Source: Gammaproteobacteria bacterium | GTDB lineage: Bacteria; Pseudomonadota; Gammaproteobacteria; Competibacterales; Competibacteraceae | Direction of reading: 5' to 3' | Assembly (NCBI GenBank): GCA_003562535.1 | Contig: PWUP01000210.1 | Span: forward strand, 1 to 21,235 | Length of the DNA: 21,235 nt | Part shown: positions 1 through 7,716 of the stretch, piece after piece | Layout: each line of letters starts with the position of its first letter | How positions within the stretch are numbered: the stretch's first letter is position 1 | The notes under the pieces: model-generated | What the model saw: the letters and a program-made list of their open reading frames with translations, nothing else | What the model was told of the DNA's origin: nothing | Database searches by the model: none | Position numbers and translations under genes: made by a program

Positions 1-162
1 CTCGGTGAAAAGATGGACGAATACATCAACGCCCAACAGCAGGCCAACGGCTTTGACCTGCGCTATAACACCACGCTCACCGCGTCTGATCAAGACTGGC
101 GGCACTGCGCTGCGGTGCTGTCACGGCAAGATTTCATCACGCTGATGAGCGAGGGGTGGTGA
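1..162 (+). CDS. 3' end of an unidentified protein gene (partial)
   Basis: An open frame runs from the first base of the window to a TGA at 160-162, giving 53 residues of a C-terminus. The start lies upstream of the window. The tail is polar and fairly acidic and ends in a double tryptophan (EGWW). It contains DQDWRHCAAVLSRQDF, which I do not recognise as a family signature. There is no signal peptide or membrane segment in the visible part. The gene converges on tex with only 13 bp between the two stop codons, and no stem-loop terminator is visible in that gap. I believe it is coding because the frame is uninterrupted, the codon use resembles its neighbours, and it stops cleanly just before tex. 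The function is unknown. Confidence 0.55.
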   Translation, partial: LGEKMDEYINAQQQANGFDLRYNTTLTASDQDWRHCAAVLSRQDFITLMSEGW

Positions 163-175
163 GGTGACAGCGGAT

Positions 176-2485
176 TCAACGTCGCTTGCGTGCTTGCTCA
201 AATGCAGCAGCCAGCGCTCCCATATTGGGTGGCGGTTTTGAGGGCACCGAGCGAGGCTTATTATTAGATTTACTGGGTTTGGGACGTGTGGCTGCGGGCG
301 CTGAGGGAGCTTGTCCGGGTTCATCATCCAAACGCAAACTCAGTCCAATACGCCGCCGCTCTGGATCCACCGTCATGACTTTGACCGTTACCACATCACC
401 AGCTTTCACAATATCCCGTGGATCGCGCACAAAACGGTTGGCCAGTGCGGACACATGGATCAGCCCATCTTGATGCACGCCAATATCGACGAAAGCGCCG
501 AAATTAGCCACATTGCTGACCACCCCCTCTAACACCATGCCGGGACGCAGATCGGCTAGGGTTGCAATATCATCACGAAAGACGGCGGTTTTAAATTCAG
601 GACGAGGATCGCGCCCGGGCTTTTCCAATTCACCCAAAATATCGCGTACTGTTGGTAAGCCGAAGTGCTCATCAGTGAAGCGGGTGGGGTTCAGTCCGCG
701 GAGCAGATCACGCTGGCCGAGCACCTGATGCACTGGTTGACCGCAGGCGGCGATGATCCGCTGAGCCAAGGGATAGGCTTCAGGATGTACCGCCGAGCGG
801 TCTAAGGGATTCGTGCCGTTCATAATGCGTAAAAAACCAGCCGCTTGTTCAAAGGTTTTATGGCCTAAACGCGGCACCTTCAATAAGCTTTTGCGATCAG
901 GGAATGCGCTGTATTGGTCGCGATACCCCACGATCTGCCGCGCTAATCCCGCGTTCAAACCGGCTACCCGAGACAGCAAGGCGATTGACGCGGTATTGAC
1001 ATCAACCCCGACGGCGTTCACACAGTCCTCAACTACCGCATCCAGAGTGCGGCTTAAGCGCCCTTGGTTGAGATCATGTTGGTACTGACCGACGCCAATG
1101 GCTTTGGGATCGATTTTAACCAGTTCGGCCAGTGGATCTTGCAGACGGCGAGCAATGGAAGCGGCTCCCCGCAGGCTGACATCGATATCGGGCAGTTCTT
1201 CGCTGGCCAGCGCCGAGGCCGAATACACCGAAGCACCGGCTTCGGAAATCAGCAGTTTTTGTAATTTGAGTGCAGGATGACGCTTGAGCAGTTCTTGCAC
1301 CAGTTTATCGGTTTCCCGCGATGCGGTGCCATTACCGATGCTAATGAGCTCGACCCGGTGTTGCTGCGCCAAATGTGCCAAAGTGGCTAGTGCAGCCTCC
1401 CACTGTTTTTGCGGTGGATGCGGGTAAATCGTCTCTGTCGCTACCAGTTTACCGGTGGTATCGACCACCGCCACTTTGACTCCGGTGCGCAGACCGGGAT
1501 CCAGGCCCATGGTCGGGCGCGGACCGGCAGGAGCTGCCAACAATAAATCTTTCAGATTACGGGCGAAGACCTGGATGGCTTCGTCCTCAGCCTGCTGGCG
1601 CAGGGTGTTATGAATATCCAACTCAATACGCCCAGCCAGCTTGACTCGCCATGTCCACCGTGCGGTTTCTTGTAACCAAGCGTCTGCCGGACGCCCTTGA
1701 TCATGAATCTGAAACTGGCGGGCAATGCGGGCTTCGCAGGGGTGGGGGCGCTCGGGGTCCAGATCAGGAAAGTCTAGGGTTAAATTCAGAATACCCTCAT
1801 TGCGTCCGCGTAACAGAGCCAATACCCGATGTGAGGGAATCTTCGGCAGGGCTTCCCGATAGTCAAAATAATCGGCAAATTTAGCGCCGACTTGGGTTTG
1901 TCCCTCGACCACTTGAGCGCATAACCAAGCATGATCCCAAACATAATCTCGCAGTTCGCCCACCAGCTCCGCGTCTTCGGCAAAGCGTTCCATCAAAATC
2001 TGCCGCGCCCCGGCCAATGCCGTATCCGCATCGGTAATCGCTTGTTCTGGATTTAAAAATTGAACAGCCAGCGTTTCCGGGGTGTGCTCAGGCTGTTCCA
2101 GCAGGCTTGCTGCCAGCGGTTCTAAACCGGCCTCACGGGCTATTTGTGCTTTGGTACGGCGCTTGGGCTTGTACGGCAGATACAGATCTTCGAGGCGGGT
2201 TTTGCTGTCGGCGATTTCAATGGCCAGACGTAAAGCGTCGTTGAGTTGACCCTGTGCCTCGATGGTGGTCAATATGGTTTGGCGGCGCTGGTCGAGTTCG
2301 CGCAGATACTGCAAGCGTTCTTCCAGCAACCGCAGTTGGGCATCATCAAGTTCGCCGGTGGCTTCCTTGCGATAGCGGGCGATAAAGGGCACTGTCGCAC
2401 CGCCGTCGAGCAGGGCAATGGCGGCAGTGATTTGCGGCTCACGCACGCCCAACTCTTGAGCCAGGCGTTGTTCAATACGGCTCAT
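176..2485 (-). CDS. tex: Tex, S1-domain RNA-binding transcription accessory protein
   Basis: 769 aa, the usual Tex length. The family binds nucleic acids in the cytoplasm and has been linked to transcription and RNA metabolism. Domains in order: an N-terminal helical Tex region with the IARYRKEATG motif near residues 36-44; a YqgF/RNase H-like domain starting about residue 325 (GLDPGLRTGVKVAVVD); tandem helix-hairpin-helix segments about 490-555 (VGVDVNTAS, KVPRLGHKTFEQAAGFLRI); and an S1 RNA-binding domain about 648-720 (GMVLEGVVSNVANFGAFVDIG). A basic, proline/lysine-rich tail of about 47 residues follows. The ATG start overlaps the end of rraA by 4 bp (ATGA), so the two are probably translationally coupled. 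No frameshift or missing domain is seen. Confidence 0.97.
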   Translation of the reverse strand: MSRIEQRLAQELGVREPQITAAIALLDGGATVPFIARYRKEATGELDDAQLRLLEERLQYLRELDQRRQTILTTIEAQGQLNDALRLAIEIADSKTRLEDLYLPYKPKRRTKAQIAREAGLEPLAASLLEQPEHTPETLAVQFLNPEQAITDADTALAGARQILMERFAEDAELVGELRDYVWDHAWLCAQVVEGQTQVGAKFADYFDYREALPKIPSHRVLALLRGRNEGILNLTLDFPDLDPERPHPCEARIARQFQIHDQGRPADAWLQETARWTWRVKLAGRIELDIHNTLRQQAEDEAIQVFARNLKDLLLAAPAGPRPTMGLDPGLRTGVKVAVVDTTGKLVATETIYPHPPQKQWEAALATLAHLAQQHRVELISIGNGTASRETDKLVQELLKRHPALKLQKLLISEAGASVYSASALASEELPDIDVSLRGAASIARRLQDPLAELVKIDPKAIGVGQYQHDLNQGRLSRTLDAVVEDCVNAVGVDVNTASIALLSRVAGLNAGLARQIVGYRDQYSAFPDRKSLLKVPRLGHKTFEQAAGFLRIMNGTNPLDRSAVHPEAYPLAQRIIAACGQPVHQVLGQRDLLRGLNPTRFTDEHFGLPTVRDILGELEKPGRDPRPEFKTAVFRDDIATLADLRPGMVLEGVVSNVANFGAFVDIGVHQDGLIHVSALANRFVRDPRDIVKAGDVVTVKVMTVDPERRRIGLSLRLDDEPGQAPSAPAATRPKPSKSNNKPRSVPSKPPPNMGALAAAFEQARKRR

Positions 2486-2967
2486 CCGGTCTCCAAGGGG
2501 TGTGTGGCGACAATGATGCCGTCGCTGTCAGCGTACAGATACTGGCCTGGACAAAACTCTACCCCAGCAAAGCGCACCGGGATATCCACTTGCCCCTCTC
2601 CGCGTTTAACGCTGCGCAGAGGATGGCTCGCTAGGGCTTTAATGCCAATATCCATTTGGGCAAGTTCGGCGCTGTCGCGCACACAACCGTTCACGATAAG
2701 TCCTGCCCAGCCATTGGCTTGCGCCAAAGCGGCGAGTTGATCGCCGACCACGGCGCACCGCAATGACCCCCCACCATCGACGACCAGCACTTGCCCATGC
2801 CCGGCGTGTTCTAGGGTCGAGCGTACCAAGGAATTATCTTCAAACAGTTTCAGTGTCACCACTCGGCCATGAAAGCTGTGGCGGCCACCAAAATCACGCA
2901 ACACAGGCTCAGCGATTTGTAGCCGCTCGCTGTGGGCATCACACAGATCAGCGGTGGCGTGGCTCAT
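2482..2967 (-). CDS. rraA: RraA, regulator of RNase E activity (RraA/HMG-aldolase-like family)
   Basis: 161 aa, the same length as E. coli RraA as I recall it. The family forms ring-shaped oligomers. In E. coli RraA binds RNase E and inhibits mRNA turnover, while other family members are divalent-metal 4-hydroxy-4-methyl-2-oxoglutarate aldolases. Visible signatures are the N-terminal TADLCDAH, the glycine-rich VVDGGGSLRCAVVGDQLA and GLIVNGCVRDS. The last carries the Gly-x-x-Arg-Asp metal/substrate motif, so aldolase chemistry cannot be excluded from sequence. It starts 3 bp after the stop of the upstream exported peptidase gene and overlaps tex by 4 bp, consistent with one transcript. Pairing with Tex gives an RNA-metabolism theme. 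The name is secure at family level; the RNase E role is inferred from known relatives. Confidence 0.93.
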   Translation of the reverse strand: MSHATADLCDAHSERLQIAEPVLRDFGGRHSFHGRVVTLKLFEDNSLVRSTLEHAGHGQVLVVDGGGSLRCAVVGDQLAALAQANGWAGLIVNGCVRDSAELAQMDIGIKALASHPLRSVKRGEGQVDIPVRFAGVEFCPGQYLYADSDGIIVATHPLETG

Positions 2968-2970
2968 GGT

Positions 2971-3591
2971 TTAAGCGCCCCATTGGCGTACTGGGCCGGT
3001 ATCCAGATGCACAAAACGCGACCGACTGTAGCGACCAACGCCGCCCACTTGTAATGACACTGCCGTGCGATGAACCTCATTGAAATTGCGATCTGTTATC
3101 CGAATATCGATGGCCTTAGCGTGTAAGTGCATGCTATTGCGCGCAACGTTACGAGAGCGTTGGCGCATCATGGCGTTGGTTTCTGGGGAACGGTAGCCAC
3201 TCAGCACATGAATCGGTTCGCGTGGCTCAAGTTGTAACTGCAAGACATAAAGCGTGTCGATTAACTTGGGATCCATGCGCTTGTACTGGTCATTATAGCG
3301 ATCCCGCATCAGATAACTCAGAGCATGCAGGGATTCTTCCAGATAACCTTCAGTCGGTGTCCAATACACGGTGCGCAGCGTCTCGCCCAAATTGGGGGAA
3401 TACAACGCTAGAATACGTTCTGCGTTGGGCGGGGTGAGGGTGGCGGCTAATGCCGCAGGGCTGGCAAGTGCCATACCTGCACCGACGGCTGACAGTTTGA
3501 GGAAATTACGCCGACTGTGGTTGCTGCTGTCTACATCCGATGTATGATCAGATTCCAATGGATGACAATCACACGCGCTGAATGGCTGCAT
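2971..3591 (-). CDS. Tat-exported DUF882/peptidase M15 protein (MepK/YcbK-like murein endopeptidase)
   Basis: 206 aa from the ATG at 3591. This start was chosen because AGGAGA lies about 9 nt upstream; a longer frame reaching 3672 has no comparable ribosome site. A twin-arginine signal is clear: SRRNFLK at residues 26-32, then a hydrophobic stretch (AVGAGMALASPAALA). The n-region is unusually long and contains CDCH. The mature part carries GYRSPETNAMM near 132-142, SMHLHAKAIDI (His155, Asp162; the SxHxxGxAxD zinc motif with Lys in place of the usual Gly) and FVHLDTG (His195). Zinc enzymes of this family cleave peptide cross-links in peptidoglycan, and E. coli MepK prefers 3-3 links. It heads an apparent operon with rraA and tex. 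The 130-bp upstream gap to glk is AT-rich near the gene, but I found no convincing -35/-10 pair there. Confidence 0.88.
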   Translation of the reverse strand: MQPFSACDCHPLESDHTSDVDSSNHSRRNFLKLSAVGAGMALASPAALAATLTPPNAERILALYSPNLGETLRTVYWTPTEGYLEESLHALSYLMRDRYNDQYKRMDPKLIDTLYVLQLQLEPREPIHVLSGYRSPETNAMMRQRSRNVARNSMHLHAKAIDIRITDRNFNEVHRTAVSLQVGGVGRYSRSRFVHLDTGPVRQWGA

Positions 3592-3721
3592 GAACGAGAT
3601 TCTCCTATAACATTGATAGTTGTTAAAAGTTAAGTTTAAATCGCTGGTTAACTCCGGGCATTCTACCCGCAAAGCGGCTTATTCTAGTAGGTCGATCAGA
3701 AGCCAGCATAGCAATCTGACA

Positions 3722-4690
3722 TTAAGGTTTTTTTTCAGTAGCAAATACTTGCGCGACTCCTTGTAGGGTAGGGTTAGGGGCAGTGATTAAGTAACCGGGT
3801 ACGGTCTCCAAATAGCCGCTATAGCGCCCTTTGGCCATAAAGCGCTCGCGAAACGCTGAGCGGTCAAAAAATGCCCCCCATTGGGGGAGGATGCCACCGC
3901 CAATATACACCCCGCCCCGTGCTCCTAAGGTCAACACCAGATTGCCGGCAACCGTACCGAGTAGGGCGCAGAAATGGTGTAAGGTGGCTTGGCACAGTGG
4001 GCAGGTGGCGGCAAGACCCCGCTCAGCGATGGTTGCGGCGTTGAGAGGTTCAGCGGTCTGGCCGTGGTGCTCGGCGACTGCCCGATACAGGGTCGGTAAG
4101 CCACTGCCGGATACTAAGCGTTCCGCCGAGACGTGCGGATACCACTGGCGGACTCGGTGTAACAATTCCGCTTCCTCCTCATTGCTGGCGGCTAAGGTCA
4201 CATGCCCGCCCTCGCCCGCAATAGGCAGCCAGCCGTCTTGGTGGGGGAGCAGTCCGGCCACACCCAGACCCGTGCCGGGACCGATTAAGGCCAGCGGAGC
4301 GTGGGATTGCGCTTGGCCGGGCATGAACTGGCGATAGTCTTGATTGGGCTGCAATGTGGGCAAAGCCAACGCCAGTGCGGCGAAATCGTTCACGATGACC
4401 AACTGTTCCCATCCCCATTGCCGCTGCAATTCAGCGCGACTGAATTGCCAAGCGTGATTGGTCATGCGGATCCAGTCGCCGGTCACCGGAGCCGCAATAG
4501 CAAAAGCGCCCGCCTTAGGGTCAGCAACCGCGTGTTCAGCCAGATAGGCATGTAATGCGGCATCGAGGCTGGGGTAGTCTTGACAGTGTAGGGTGTGCTG
4601 GTGCACGGGGGCTTGACCGGCTTGCAGCACCAAGGCAAAGCGCACATGAGTGCCCCCGATATCAGCCACCAGCCAGGGCAGGCCAGGCAT
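3722..4690 (-). CDS. glk: Glucokinase
   Basis: 322 aa from the ATG at 4690, close to the 321 aa of E. coli Glk. A TTG at 4705 would add five residues, but neither start has a strong Shine-Dalgarno. The protein phosphorylates glucose to glucose-6-phosphate with ATP in the cytoplasm. Seen in sequence: the N-terminal phosphate-binding motif VADIGGTHVRFAL, a sugar-binding VNDFAALALALP, the adenosine-loop-like LIGPGTGLGVAGL, EGGHVTLAA, and late GGVYIGGGILPQ. These fit the bacterial hexokinase-like Glk family rather than a ROK kinase, since the CxCGxxGC ROK zinc motif is absent. It lies 30 bp after the M42 peptidase stop on the same strand, so it may be the last gene of the osmoprotectant transcript. 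I know of no functional link between the two beyond possible carbon supply. Confidence 0.95.
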   Translation of the reverse strand: MPGLPWLVADIGGTHVRFALVLQAGQAPVHQHTLHCQDYPSLDAALHAYLAEHAVADPKAGAFAIAAPVTGDWIRMTNHAWQFSRAELQRQWGWEQLVIVNDFAALALALPTLQPNQDYRQFMPGQAQSHAPLALIGPGTGLGVAGLLPHQDGWLPIAGEGGHVTLAASNEEEAELLHRVRQWYPHVSAERLVSGSGLPTLYRAVAEHHGQTAEPLNAATIAERGLAATCPLCQATLHHFCALLGTVAGNLVLTLGARGGVYIGGGILPQWGAFFDRSAFRERFMAKGRYSGYLETVPGYLITAPNPTLQGVAQVFATEKKP

Positions 4691-4720
4691 AGCGCCGCGA
4701 CTCAATGGCCGAAAGGACAG

Positions 4721-5917
4721 TTAATCACTGCTTTTATCATTGCTGTTGTGTTCCAAAAAGTCACGAGGATAAGGCAGTTTGGGTTCAGGTAAGCGCATAT
4801 CTTCCGGTTCAATCTGGTGGGGAAAGCCATCAATCGGCCCCAGTTCACGACTGTCACGCGCCATGGTGGGCGGGCTTTGTACATACAAAGTCACCAATTC
4901 GGCAATGGCTGTTAAGGCCCCAATATGGGTGCGTTCATAGCCATGTGAAGAATCCGCGCCAAAGCCAATCAATGCGGTGCGAATGTCATTACCCGCTTCT
5001 AAAGCGGCAGCGCTGTCGCTGTGATAAAAACGGAATATATCTCGCCGATGTTCGATATCATGTTGTTTACACAATTGAATCAGTTTGTGGCTGAGATGGT
5101 AATCGTAAGGGCCACTGCCGTCTTGCATCACGACGGTAACCCCAGATTCGCGCGAATTCTGGCCAGCCGCAGGGATGGCGATATCCACCCCGACCATTTC
5201 GCTGACCTCGCCGCGCAAAATGGCCGAAGCGCCAGAACCGACTTCCTCGCTGATGGTGAACAAGGGATACCATTTGATCGGCAGGGTGATACCGTTGTCC
5301 TGAATCGCCTTGCAGGCAGCCAGCAGGGCAGCCACCCCGGCTTTGTCATCCAGGTGGCGCGAGCAAATAAACCCATTAGGCAACATCTCGGGGCTGGGAT
5401 CAATGACCAGATAATCACCAATATTAATCCCTAAGCGCTCTAGATCCTCACGAGTGTCACAAAATTCATCGATGCGCAATTCAACATGATCCCAGGAAAT
5501 GGGTTGCTTATCCACATCGTCGTTGAAGGCATGCCCCGAGGCCAGCAGCGGTAGAATGGTACCGCGATAATAGCCTTCATCGGTGTATAAGGTGACTCTA
5601 GCCCCTTCGGCAAAGCGGCTTGACCACGTACCGATGGGTACTAATGCCAAACGACCATTGTCTTTAAGCCCCCTGACCATCGCGCCAAGAGTGTCCAGAT
5701 GAGCCACAACGGCGCGGGCAGGGTTGCTGTTGCGACCGGGGATGCTGGCGCGAATGGCACCGCGCCGAGTGAGTTCATGCTCAATACCAAGGTTATGGAG
5801 TTTCTGACAGGTGTAGTGGACAATTTCATCGGTTAAACCGACAGGACTGGGAATGGCTAATAATTCCAGCAAGGTTTGCGTGAGAAAATCGGTATCGATG
5901 TCAAGTTTTTTCTGCAT
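4721..5917 (-). CDS. Osmoprotectant NAGGN-system M42 family peptidase
   Basis: 398 aa. It belongs to the M42 metallopeptidase family, specifically the branch found as the third member of NAGGN clusters. Candidate metal and catalytic residues are visible in the family order: HLDTLG (His73, Asp75), SRHLDDKAG (Asp190/191), ISEEVGSGA (Glu224/225), VDIAIPA (Asp245) and the late GADSSHGYERTH (His325/His331). M42 relatives are cytoplasmic aminopeptidases with two metal ions. In this context the enzyme is presumed to turn over or process N-acetylglutaminylglutamine amide or its precursors, but that role is inferred from gene neighbourhood rather than from sequence. The ATG shares one base with the ngg stop (TGATG), which implies translational coupling. 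Confidence 0.92.
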   Translation of the reverse strand: MQKKLDIDTDFLTQTLLELLAIPSPVGLTDEIVHYTCQKLHNLGIEHELTRRGAIRASIPGRNSNPARAVVAHLDTLGAMVRGLKDNGRLALVPIGTWSSRFAEGARVTLYTDEGYYRGTILPLLASGHAFNDDVDKQPISWDHVELRIDEFCDTREDLERLGINIGDYLVIDPSPEMLPNGFICSRHLDDKAGVAALLAACKAIQDNGITLPIKWYPLFTISEEVGSGASAILRGEVSEMVGVDIAIPAAGQNSRESGVTVVMQDGSGPYDYHLSHKLIQLCKQHDIEHRRDIFRFYHSDSAAALEAGNDIRTALIGFGADSSHGYERTHIGALTAIAELVTLYVQSPPTMARDSRELGPIDGFPHQIEPEDMRLPEPKLPYPRDFLEHNSNDKSSD

Positions 5918-7716
5918 CAGCTTGTCTCATACCCAGAGGTCGCATCGGGTTGAATGGTTAATGGGAAGAGTAGATCAACAAAGCGTTCAGCGGTGGGTTG
6001 CGGCTCATGGTTGGCCAGCCCAGGCCGCTCGTTGGCTTCAATGATCACATAATCAGGGCCGTCTACGGCGGGCACTAGAAAATCCAGCCCGACGACGGGA
6101 ATATCCAATACTCGTGCGGCTTTTTCAGCGGCTTCACGCAATTTGGGGTGCAGTTTAGCCGTGACATCATGGATGGTACCGCCGGTATGCAGGTTAGCGG
6201 TTGCGCGCACTTGCAGCGAGTGGGCATAGGGTAAAATATCATCCAGGGTGTAACCGGCTTTTTCAACGCAGCGTTGGGTGGCGGCATCTTTGGGAATCCG
6301 TGACTCACCGCCGGTGGCCGCTGCTCGTCGGCGGCTTTGCTTGTCAATCAGTTCGTTGATGGTATGGCGACCGTCGCCGACAATGCGGGCTGGGCGGCGC
6401 ACGGCAGCCGCAACAACCCGAAAGTTAATTACAATAATGCGTAAATCTTCGCCCGGGCAGTAGCGCTCCAGCAAGACTTGGTGATGGTAGTGGCGAGCGT
6501 TGTCAATGGCTGGAGGGAGTTCTTCTGGTTCGGTGAGATTAACGCTGATGCCTTGGCCTTGCTCAGCATCGGCGGGTTTGACCACAATCGCTTGGTGTTC
6601 GCCCAGAAACTCGCGGTTGGCCACCTCCTCACCAGCGATCTGCTGAGCCGGTACCTGCAGGCCATGCTGGGCGAGCAGTCGTAATGTGACCCGCTTATTT
6701 TGACAGCGGCTCATGGCAATCGCCGAGGTTAATTCCGTCAGCGATTCGCGGCAGGTGATGCGCCGCCCGCCGAAGCTGAGTTGAAAATACCCTTCTTTGG
6801 CGTCGATGACCTCGACATGAATACCTCGGCGGCGGGCTTCTTCCGTGAGCAGGCGGGCATAAGGATTGAGTTGCCGTTCTGCTTCGTCCGGGCCGGTAAA
6901 CAGCGGTTCGTTGATGGCGTTTTTGCGCTTAATGGTGAACACCGGAACCCGTTGGAAACCAAGTTTTTCATACAGCGCAATGGCTTGGCGGTTATTATGC
7001 AATACGGATAAATCCATATGCGCTCGACCGCGGGCTTGATAATGTTCGATCAGATAGCGCACCAAGGCTTCGCCGACACCGGGATGCTGGGTTTGTGGAT
7101 CAACGGCCAAACACCACAGGCTGGCTCCCCCTTCAGGATCGGCAAAGGCATGCACATGATCAACGCCTGTCGTGGTGCCGATCAGTTCGCCGCTGTGCAA
7201 GTCTTCAGCCACTAGATAAGTGAGTTTACGCGATGCCCGGTTTTTCCAAACAAAACTGGGTTCTACCGGAACCATGTGCCGAGTTTCATAAATGCGGTTA
7301 ATGGCTGCAGCATCGGCACGGGTGCGTAGCCGTCGCACGGCAAAGCCCTTGGGCTGAGCACCACGAGTCTGATAATTGGCCAGCCACATGCGATAGGTGT
7401 GTGAGGGGTCAAGAAACAGAGCTTGTGGGGCTTGTGAGAGAATCACATGGGGGTCGCGCACATAAATGGCAATATCCCGACAACCGGGTTGCTCGTCGCT
7501 CAATACTCGGGCGACTTGCGCCGGTTGATGAAAGGTATGCGCCATAATCAGACGCCCCCAGCCGCAGTTCAGCGTAATGTCTTCAGGTAACTGCCGGCCT
7601 TCCGGCGAGGCCAGCGGCGAGGACTGATGTTGCACACTGAGTCCGCGATTACGGCGCAAGCGATGGCCACGATGGACATCGCGCTGCAGGGAGTCGGAGC
7701 TGCGATCAGAGGCCAT
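5917..7716 (-). CDS. ngg: N-acetylglutaminylglutamine synthetase (GNAT + ATP-grasp)
   Basis: 599 aa from the ATG at 7716, inside the last codons of asnO (11-nt overlap). An upstream ATG at 7836 would run 130 nt into asnO and is unlikely. Two domains are visible. The first is an N-terminal GNAT acetyltransferase, about residues 125-265, with the acetyl-CoA loop near 203-222 (LAVDPQTQHPGVGEALVRYL) and LHNNRQAIALYEKLGF. The second is a C-terminal ATP-grasp ligase, about 335-590, related to cyanophycin-synthetase/glutathione-synthase types (VVKPADAEQGQGI, LLERYCPGEDLR, GLDFLVP, VIIEANERPGL). The domains together acetylate and ligate two glutamines, giving the dipeptide that AsnO amidates to the compatible solute NAGGN. 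The GNAT plus ATP-grasp fusion next to an asparagine-synthetase homologue and an M42 peptidase is diagnostic of this pathway. Confidence 0.95.
   Translation of the reverse strand: MASDRSSDSLQRDVHRGHRLRRNRGLSVQHQSSPLASPEGRQLPEDITLNCGWGRLIMAHTFHQPAQVARVLSDEQPGCRDIAIYVRDPHVILSQAPQALFLDPSHTYRMWLANYQTRGAQPKGFAVRRLRTRADAAAINRIYETRHMVPVEPSFVWKNRASRKLTYLVAEDLHSGELIGTTTGVDHVHAFADPEGGASLWCLAVDPQTQHPGVGEALVRYLIEHYQARGRAHMDLSVLHNNRQAIALYEKLGFQRVPVFTIKRKNAINEPLFTGPDEAERQLNPYARLLTEEARRRGIHVEVIDAKEGYFQLSFGGRRITCRESLTELTSAIAMSRCQNKRVTLRLLAQHGLQVPAQQIAGEEVANREFLGEHQAIVVKPADAEQGQGISVNLTEPEELPPAIDNARHYHHQVLLERYCPGEDLRIIVINFRVVAAAVRRPARIVGDGRHTINELIDKQSRRRAAATGGESRIPKDAATQRCVEKAGYTLDDILPYAHSLQVRATANLHTGGTIHDVTAKLHPKLREAAEKAARVLDIPVVGLDFLVPAVDGPDYVIIEANERPGLANHEPQPTAERFVDLLFPLTIQPDATSGYETS

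Noticed and set aside
2246..2740. 164-codon plus-strand open frame
   Set aside because: It is antisense to the 5' end of tex and the 3' end of rraA, both unmistakable genes. It has no recognisable protein features.
3592..3672. N-terminal extension of the DUF882 protein to 3672
   Set aside because: AGGAGA precedes the ATG at 3591, and the extension would place an implausible 52 residues before the twin arginines.
3630..3690. Rho-independent terminator after glk (CCGC-TTT-GCGG)
   Set aside because: The stem is only 4 bp and is not followed by a T-tract on the minus strand.
3831..4337. 168-codon plus-strand open frame
   Set aside because: It is antisense to glk, and its Arg/Pro/Ser-rich composition is typical of a shadow frame in GC-rich coding DNA.
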